From Letharia columbiana (taxonomy: Eukaryota; Ascomycota; Lecanoromycetes; Lecanorales; Parmeliaceae), in assembly GCF_014066305.1 (NCBI RefSeq), contig NW_023501059.1, forward strand, positions 620,001-684,000: a stretch of 64,000 nt of DNA, given 5' to 3'. Shown here in pieces: positions 56,701 to 64,000 of the stretch. The position numbers and the translations under genes were made by a program. Under the pieces are notes generated by a model. That model was given only the letters and a program-made list of their open reading frames with translations, was not told the origin of the DNA and did no database searches. The first letter of the stretch is position 1; the number at the start of each line of letters is the position of its first letter.

Positions 56701-59700
56701 GTAGTCTTCGGTCATTGATGGCATCTTTGAAGGAAGACTGGCATAGGGGTCTGCGTTCGCTACAGTTGCTGGCTCTGGAGCTTTCCTTTTCTGCACCATT
56801 CGGGTGACCTCGCCCGTCTTAGCATTCGAAAGCTGGGATGATCCAAAATCCTCCACGTCAGTAGGTAGTCGGTGATCCAGAGTGTTCATAGATATCTCAG
56901 ACAGCGGTGCCTTGTCGAAGAGGTCGGTCATCTTCTTCTGCTTGAACCTGTCGTCCTTGACATTGATCCTACGTTGTAGCCAATCCGGATGCGCAACCCG
57001 TGGAACTGGGTTGCGAACTTTCTGCAAAGCGGCAGGGATGGTAATGAGCTTCTGAATCACGCCACTCAAACGTTCGGTGTAGTAGTCCCAATCAATGAGG
57101 GCTCGGGGGTTCATGTCGCTTGGGTCTTCTCGCATCCACTTCCGCAAGAAATAGCGTTTGACTTGATCGTCGGCCGAGAAAATAGCTACTGGTATCGCTC
57201 TCTCGGTCACTGGCGCGTTTTTGGGCTTGGCCGAGATGATGTACTTGCAGTTCAGACCCTTGTCTTTGACCATCTGCAAGCCCAAAAATTCGGCCAATCT
57301 TTTGGCAGTGGTAATTGATGTCGACTTCTGCGCACCATACTCCTCGAGAGCTTTCGACATACTTCTGTTTTCACAGATCAGATCAATCAGCTCTTCGTCA
57401 GCGAGTGTCGAACCATGTTGATGCAGAACATCAAGCCACCGGTTGGCCACCTTGGATACTGAGGCGTATGTATCCGCTAACGTATCACCCTCAAGGAAGA
57501 ATTTGAAAATCTGTGTTTGGAAAATTTTGATAAGCTTGAGCTCTCCTCTCCTCTTGACCTCGAAGCCTTTGAGCTCGGCGAGGCTACCATCATGATTGAA
57601 TACTGCGTAGCGCTTTTTGAGATTCTTGTCTTCCTCTTTTGAGGTTGGCAATATCATAGCCCGGTATGGCCCATCAACTTCGAAAAAGATGGTGTTGTCA
57701 CTATGCGTCTCGTATTTGAAAGTCTGAGGATCGATGAGGTCCTGGTACTGGTGATTGGTGAATTTGCCATGGACAAGATGGTTCAGCATAACGCAAGGGT
57801 AGGAGATTGGCAGCTTCTTGCCGTTCTTGAGCGTGAAGACGACATTTTCGGGGAAAGTAGCTGGTAGCATGCACCAGATACCATCAGTGTCAAGTTCTAG
57901 AGGTCTTCCTATCCGCTCCACCAGTTCTCTTGCCATCTGTATGATGTGGGCTCCAGTCAGGCATGTCACCCCGGCCATTTCCATTGAATACCATCGCGAG
58001 CCTTTACGCATAACGTACCCATAAAAACTGTTCAAGATGACCTTGTGAGCCAACTGAAGCGAGTCGTAGAGAACTACCATCTTCTTGGCCTCTTCAACCT
58101 CCGCCGCTGACGCTCCTGACGACATCAGCAACTCGGTGTTGTTCTTCCATACCTTTTGCTTGCCCTTGAAGTCATATCGACGGTCTCTGAAGTCTTTGAC
58201 GGTGTCGACGTAGAATGGATTCTCTCGCTGGCAGATGATGGCCTCACGCTCAATGGTCTTCGTCTCGTGGATCTTGTGATAGATCTTCTTGCTGTAGTCC
58301 GTAAGTCGCTTTTTCACCATGCCGGCCTGCTCTTCAACGCTCATTTCCTGGAAGGTTCGAGCAGGGCTGTTGGGGTAGCGACCTGGAAAGCGCTCGTTTT
58401 CAACTGCATGTCTGACCATGTTGTACTCATTCTTTTGTGCTGGAAGGAATTCGCCTCTCCACGACCATGGCATTCTTCGATCGCAAGTCTTTCCAGGCCG
58501 ATTGAAGTCACAAGCTGCGCAGTCGGATTCCTCGATCATAGAATCTGGCTGTAGCCGGTTAGTCGTCATGATGTTTGGATACATCGATGCGACATCCAAG
58601 TGGTAGATGGACGGTCTTTCATGCCTGTTCGGTGTGACTTTCAGACTCTCCAGCTTTGCAACGACCTCAGCTTTCACCTCAACATAGTTTGTGACATCTT
58701 CCAAAGACTTCTTTTCCTCTACCACGATACTGAAATGTAATGCAGCGTCAAGATCTTGTATAAGCTCGTCGACGGCCGTGGTGTCCAATGCAAAGTTCAC
58801 TGGTATGTCGCTCCTGAATACGCCTGCTTCAATACTCTCCACATGCCCTCCTACATAGGTTTCAGATTCGAGAAGATGACCATCCCAGAAAGTCTCTTTG
58901 GGCTCCTTGTGTTTGTTGGGGAGGACAATGCCTTTCTGGTAAGCCTGAACCATAAGAAGCATTTCACACAAAGTTCCCGTGCCTTTGCGCAGGACATCAT
59001 CCGGATTTAGAGGGATGATATTACATAGCGAGAAGATGAAAGGATGGACATATTTCATGTAGAGATAGTATGTCGCCACTGCATCTGAGACTGAGTATTC
59101 GGCCAAGGTCTGTGGCCGCTCACTCGCATATCGGGTCATTAGCTCTGGATCTAGTTCATCGGGATCGTATCCTAGTTTGGCCACTGTCACAGCTTTCAAG
59201 CCTCTGCTACCCTGGGGCAGATAGCTATCTCGACTGACCCAAGAAAAACAGTCCATATGGACGCCGTAATCACTATGGTAGACGTCTTCGCTGTTCTTTC
59301 GAAATCCAATTTCCTGGTACATGTCGATTCCTAGGACACTAGCTCTGGCTTCAACGAATGGCCAATCAAAGAAGTCACCGTTGTAGGTTGCTATCACCGT
59401 TGGACGAGCATCTTTGATGTGTAGAAAGAATCTCTCTATGAGTGCTTTCTCGTCCGGCTCATTGAAAACAAGGAAAGGACCGTCGTACTCCGGCTTTGGA
59501 GTATATTCAAAGTCCGCGATGTCTTCCGAGACAATCTCTCGATTGGTGATCAAGAATCCTTGTCCGTCAATCATGTATGAGATCATCATGATTTGGTCTA
59601 TGACTGCGTCCGGAAATTTTAAGGGCAATTTAGTCGTCTCAATGTCATAGGCGAGGACCACAGGGTCGGCTCTTTGTATTCGCTCTTCAATACAGGTAAG

Positions 59701-60605
59701 ACTTGTAACGCCATGCTTTGCTTCCACGGTGTACCATTTCCCAATTCGAATATCTGGAACAATCAGCACAGCGCGGATATGGCTGACCTCACTAAGCTCC
59801 AACCTTTATCAATTGCAACCCGGACATGGTATGGAACGTCAAACTCCCGAATGTCGACAATGTAATCACTTGCGTCCGCTATGCCATTAGTTCGTCTATC
59901 ATTTTCTCGTTCATCGTCAAAAAGGTCAAATCCAGCATTGGCACTTGGAACGTCAGCACACCAAAGCCTTGACGAGGAAATCTGTGTTCTGTACCTGGCC
60001 ACCTCAGCATATGTATCCATTGCATTCATGCCGCTCTTGTTTTTCTCTGCAATTGGCATCATGGTCTTTCTCACACTCAACAGATCGCCGACATTCTCGA
60101 ACGCCAGTTGCAAGAACATCCTTCGATATCCTAACAAATGGTTTGGCATTTGGAGGTCCTCCTTCTCTGTACGCTTGACTCCTTTCACCAAGCCCTCAAA
60201 CTTCCGTCGGCACCATTCCTCCACCTCAGCTTCCTTGCCCTTTCTCACAGCGATCAGAAAGTATGGATCATATTCTAATGTAGCCTTGAACGTGCCGCCA
60301 TCCTCTTCCAAGAAGTAATAGTCGACCCCAGCGCGCCCGCCTGGAATTTTCTCATTTTCGATAGTGGTACTGTGCATGTTGCACAGCCATCCTATCTTCT
60401 TTCTACCCGAGTCATAGCGCGCAAAACCCATAGACTCGTCAATGATGTGAGCGAGGCGCGTAGCTTGTAGCTTCTCATCTTGGGAGGTTGCTTCGCTCGC
60501 ACGTAGGGTAAAGGCATCGACTGTTTTGGTCCGACGTGGATTGAATGATGATTTTGCAGAGCGGAAGTTGCTGCCATACCGCCGATCTGGTTTTCTGGAA
60601 GGCAT
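53800..60605 (-). CDS. POL2: DNA polymerase epsilon catalytic subunit A
   Basis: Two exons (60605..59804, 59753..53800) encode 2251 residues, close to yeast Pol2. It is the leading-strand replicative B-family polymerase with proofreading. Exo I is AYDIETTKLP (Asp304, Glu306), followed by ATYNGDFFDWPF (exo II). Polymerase motifs are HLDVASMYPNIM (motif A), LNSFYGYVMRKGSRWYS (motif B) and ELDTDGIW (motif C). The second half is the inactive polymerase-like scaffold, ending in two Cys clusters, CEHC...CTTCGH and CGKCKK...CGCSGGW, which bind zinc and the partner Dpb2. The 49 bp intron interrupts Lys-Asp just before DIRIGKWYTVE; reading through it gives a false internal ATG. All catalytic acids are present. 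It diverges from COX20. Confidence 0.97.
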
Positions 60606-60938
60606 CGGAGGGTCAGGGGTAGCTAGCCTGGGGTAATTAGGAAGCTATAGGAGGCATTGGGAAATGGAAGATCAAAGCGTGACCTGGCAATCTTGCGAGC
60701 CCATTTCCACCACGAGATTGTGTCAGAAGAACAATAAATCGACTGGTCCTCTCTGTGCAGTGCACGAAGAAAGCACTTTACCCACCAAAGAACGCGTGAC
60801 GCGTGATTTTGGGTCGGCGCCTCAGGCGCTACTCTAAGATTAGCGGAGTGTTCCGTCATTCAACCGCCGTCCTATACCTAAGCACCCCGACTTCAGGAAC
60901 ATCAAAAAAAGCTCGAGGTTGAACTTTGTTTTCTTAAG
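60606..60938. promoter_or_regulatory. Divergent promoter, POL2 and COX20
   Basis: 333 bp between start codons. ACGCGTGACGCGTGA at 60790-60810 contains two ACGCGT-type words; the first is a perfect match to the MluI cell-cycle box (MCB) core known to drive DNA-replication genes in yeasts, which fits POL2. Presence of the word is seen; function is inferred. Confidence 0.55.
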
Positions 60939-61509
60939 ATGGCCGCTGATACTCGAGAAGACGCGATCTCCAAGCCACCTGTGCCTTCTAAACCAACGAC
61001 GTCTCCATCCAAAGGCACTGCCCACGAACCATACGCCGTTCCTGTAGCACCACCTAATGCTAATGCTTTACCTGGAGGTGCTGGTTTGAACACCGCAGGT
61101 GGACGAACGAAAGAGGCTGGCTACTTTGACGCCCTGAGAAGCATCCAATTCAGCGACTTCCAGGAAGTACACAAGAAGCCCTGCGTCCGTGATGCGTTAT
61201 TGACAGGCATTGGTGGCGGGTTTGGAATAGGTGGCGTCCGTGCTGTCTTGGGTGGTACGTTCACCTCTTTACATATTGCCAGACACGACGCTGATCGATG
61301 TAGCCTCTGTGTGGACAACATGCAACTCCGCGGTTGGGTCGTTCGTATTCGGGTCGTTCTTGATGTACGAATATTGCCAGAGGAGGAGATACTTAGAGAT
61401 GCAGGGAATGAAGAGGGCCGTGGAGGTAATCGACCGGAAGCAAGCAGAGAAACAAAAGAAAGCCGAGGAGGCCAGAGCAGCACGGAGGAAGGCCAAGGAA
61501 GAGAGCTAG
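60939..61509 (+). CDS. COX20: Cytochrome c oxidase assembly protein Cox20
   Basis: Two exons (60939..61255, 61305..61509) encode 173 residues. Cox20 is an inner-mitochondrial-membrane chaperone for the newly made Cox2 subunit of complex IV. The N-terminal half is Pro/Ala/Thr-rich; the conserved core is SIQFSDFQEVHKKPCVRDALLTGIGGGFGIGGVRAVLG (first membrane segment) followed, after splicing, by SVWTTCNSAVGSFVFGSFLMYEYCQRRR (second membrane segment), a typical Cox20 layout. The C-terminus is a charged helix rich in Lys, Ala and Glu (RKQAEKQKKAEEARAARRK). The intron lies between the two membrane segments. The unspliced frame reads to a false stop at 61574. No lesion. Confidence 0.92.
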
Positions 61510-61687
61510 GGTATGTTCTGGCCGGAATATCCGATAATGGTTACCAAAACGCAAGTGTGGTATGGCTGCATTAATTATGGAAACAATTCTTCACAACAGC
61601 TTCGAGGTTTAACAGTGAGAAATGGCCATTGTTCTCCCTCAAATGCCACGACCTTCGCTACACATTTCCCATCCAAGCACCAATTGG

Positions 61688-63447
61688 TCAATGCGGCCGA
61701 AGATCCACAACATCGAACTCTAGCCCTTTTGCTTCATAAACATGCCCGGGACGCAATGCATCAGTATAAATATTGCTCTCGGCATGAGGGTGAAACAGCC
61801 CCGTTTGCGTGCAATTAAGCACCGTCTTCATCCCAGGAGGATCTGTCAACCGAAACACGCCCCAATCTCCTTTGCTCGGCGCGCACACAATCGCAATACT
61901 TTCTGGCATCATCACTTGGTAGCCGCCGTGAGTGTGTAGATCTCTAGAACTCATGAAGCAAGTCTGTGTTGGGTGCGTATGTATCCAGCCAAGTACCATA
62001 AGATCTTCTCCGTCAACATAGTCAAAAAGCTGACTTTCATTGATCGTCTCACATGTATCCGACGTGCTTTCCTGATCTGGTATGACGAGCTTAGAGATGA
62101 ACAATGCGTTCGACACAAGAGTGCCACAAAGGATACCACAAGTTTCTAGATTAGCACGTGTATTTGGTAGGGCGATTGACAGGAAGCGATGACGAAGATC
62201 TGGTGGTAGGAAAATGGTGCGAAGTGGCGTGCCACTCTCCAAATATGCAGATGGCTTGAAAGTGAAGGTCGACGGTTTCAAATCTTGCTGTGGCGCTGGG
62301 TTTTGATCAAGATTGAATAAAGTGCTAGATGCTGAAAGCGCCTCCTTTTCAGGTCGAAGGGGCAGCGCATTTTGATTTCGGGGTCTATCAGCATCGTAAT
62401 CCTTGGGCGGCAGTTCTGGCGCCCCAAGGGATGTTGGTGTACTCCGAAGGGAGTAGTCGTCCAAAGAGCTGGATACTTGAGGGGAAGGCTTCCAAGATCC
62501 GGAATCGCGGTGTTCAGGTACCGCTGGATAATGGTAGTTTGATTTCTGGCTTTCGAAAGATGGTCGAGAGCTGCCATTCCTGGTTTCTGCGCTTGTTGAG
62601 CCGCTCACCTGCAAGCGAACATTTTGCATCTGTCTGCTAAGAGTGTCTTGATCAATGCTTTCGTCATTCTTGGTGAACGCCTCTTCCCAATTTCCCCATA
62701 CTCCTGCGGTTCGTCTTTCGTGTTCCACCTCCTCAGATATTCCTGCCTGCCTCGTAGCCTTCCTAGCTGTAGCCCGCCGTCTGATCTCCTTATGAGCTAA
62801 TTTGACAGCCAAATCTCGGTTTTCTCCAGCCGCTAGAGTCTCGGTATCGCTGTCCGCCGGCGGATCGGATATTGGGCGTTGACTTGGGACTTGCTGGTTT
62901 GAGAGAGCCTTCTGCTCTCTTGACCGAGAAGCTTCCCTTGCACTCGCAGAAGCTCTCCTAGTATCGCGGTCATGTAGGAGTTGCTCGTATCGCTCGTATC
63001 TTTTATTGATACGTGGCTTCAGTACCTCGAGTTTCATGAGACCATGGTCAACGTCCTTGTTCGCCTGCGCCAAAGCAAGGCGATTCTTGCCTTGTCTGGC
63101 ATCAGGATGTGTCGAAAGGTTACGAATCACCAGTTGGGCATGCCGGAACAATAAGAGATAGGTCTGCTGGTCGTTGCCTTCGTGTTCGTAGATCTCCGCC
63201 TGTAAAACAACGGTCAGCGCGGGTTGCAGGCTTTCTATGCAATAGCACGTACCTCTTTCAGCAAGGTCCCGGCGGTTCTTAGCCAGTACTTAAGAGGTAT
63301 CAAGGGATTGTAGTCAAAGTTCTGAGCTTTCTTGACGATTTGTTCCACGTTTAAAGGCCTGGAAGGACCTGTCTCTTCAATGGTGCGCGGAGCCATCCTT
63401 TTTGTTCGGTCCTGTATGGGTTTCAAGTAGCCGTTCTTGATGGGCAA
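61688..63447 (-). CDS. AMSH-like JAMM deubiquitinase (STAM-binding protein type)
   Basis: Two exons (63396..63253 or from 63447, and 63199..61688) encode 551 residues with the shorter start, 568 with the longer. The N-terminal segment (NVEQIVKKAQNFDYNPLIPLKYWLRTAGTLL...AEIYEHEGNDQQTYLLLFRHAQLV) is the MIT-like USP8/AMSH dimer helix module. A disordered linker follows. The C-terminal MPN+ domain has Glu in ETCGILCG and the zinc motif HTHPTQTCFMSSRD (His455, His457, Asp468), plus the ubiquitin-contacting Cys in QTCFMSS. AMSH enzymes cut Lys63-linked ubiquitin chains at endosomes; fission yeast Sst2 is the relative. Catalytic residues are all present. The gene is convergent with COX20, whose stop lies 178 bp away. 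Confidence 0.93.
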
Positions 63448-64000
63448 GCATGCAACAATTGACGCCTAGGCACCATGACGATAGAGTGTCAAAAACTTGT
63501 CAAAGATTTCAATATACTCATAGTGGTCATCAATATTGCTGCCTAGGGCAGATGATGTGGCTTTTCGAATCCTGCGTCGTTTGAAGACGTAAAAGTGCAC
63601 TCCACCTTTGGTCGCGGCACGCGTGGCAATAAATTGATTGAGAGAGAGGTTGTGGCGCAAGTAGGAAGTGTACAATTATCTACAACCACATAATAATTGC
63701 CAGAAAGCCTCACATTTCGCAATTTTATTCCGTCTGGCGCTTGGTCTTTGGAGAGGTTGTGCATCACTCTTGCACGTATCATTCCTTGATTTCTCCACCC
63801 TCTCATCGTGCGTCATGGCGCATTATTGCGCTCCATAAGAGAGAAGTCAAGGACATCTACAAGCGTTCGATGCGTTCTACAGCTTCCCGAATTACCAAAT
63901 ATCCTTTGGTGGACCGAATTGCAGCGGTATCCAATGCCTGGAAATCTCGGACGAACATCGTCAGTCCTGATCTTTGCGGTATGTCTAACTTGACGATCGA
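63448..64000. other. Window end with unresolved open frames
   Basis: A minus-strand frame at 63466-63675 ends FDKFLTLYRHGA and a second overlaps it at 63543-63806. On the plus strand a frame from about 63810 reads ALHKREVKDIYKRSMRSTASR, running to the window edge without a recognised start; it could be the 5' part of a gene beyond 64000. None is assigned. Confidence 0.3.

Noticed and set aside
53800..59802. POL2 starting at the ATG at 59802
   Set aside because: That ATG lies inside the intron; the spliced upstream exon supplies the conserved N-terminal 267 residues.

Overview
The window is nuclear DNA of a filamentous ascomycete (Pezizomycotina). Evidence: genes are broken by many short GT-AG introns (about 41-107 bp), housekeeping genes have classic fungal forms (SPT7 of SAGA, COX20, plasma-membrane H+-ATPase, DNA polymerase epsilon), and there are fungal-type families such as a Zn2Cys6 regulator, GPI-anchored and CFEM-like surface proteins, and a NACHT-ankyrin STAND protein. 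The species cannot be named from the sequence alone. All exon joins given here were worked out by eye from frame, splice signals and family alignment. Summed exon lengths are divisible by three for every intact gene.

Layout. 0-3.5 kb: a decayed beta-lactamase-like gene and a hemerythrin-like gene. 3.4-7.1 kb: a long repeat-dotted leader region before a small Zn2Cys6 regulator (7.08-8.04 kb). 9.1-10.2 kb: aldose 1-epimerase, followed by a C/A-rich stretch and a 2.5 kb region with no recognisable gene. 13.5-21.2 kb: quinolinate phosphoribosyltransferase, a conserved unknown protein, a relic of a domain found in fungal F-box-like proteins, and a divergent P-type H+-ATPase. 22.7-33.9 kb: an accessory-looking island with a GPI-anchored protein, a secreted carboxylesterase, a NACHT-ankyrin STAND protein, a GFA-domain protein, a broken NAD(P)-binding gene, a CFEM-like GPI protein and a VanZ-like membrane protein. 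34.3-50.1 kb: a conserved housekeeping block with SPT7, CCT7, importin beta-3, a CBS/PB1 protein, ribosomal protein eS26 and a tyrosine phosphatase. 51.8-53.6 kb: a clearly inactivated PRISE-type reductase. 53.8-63.4 kb: POL2, COX20 and an AMSH-like JAMM deubiquitinase. The last 0.5 kb holds only unresolved open frames.

Functional links are mostly generic: NAD biosynthesis, galactose mutarotation, protein folding and import, transcription, replication, respiration and endosomal ubiquitin removal. The most interesting material is the set of decayed accessory genes, two of which carry TGG-to-TAG (Trp to stop) changes, the STAND/secreted-protein island, and a roughly 47 bp dispersed repeat carrying a tRNA-like B box next to a T-run. 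No CRISPR array, rRNA gene or complete tRNA gene was found.
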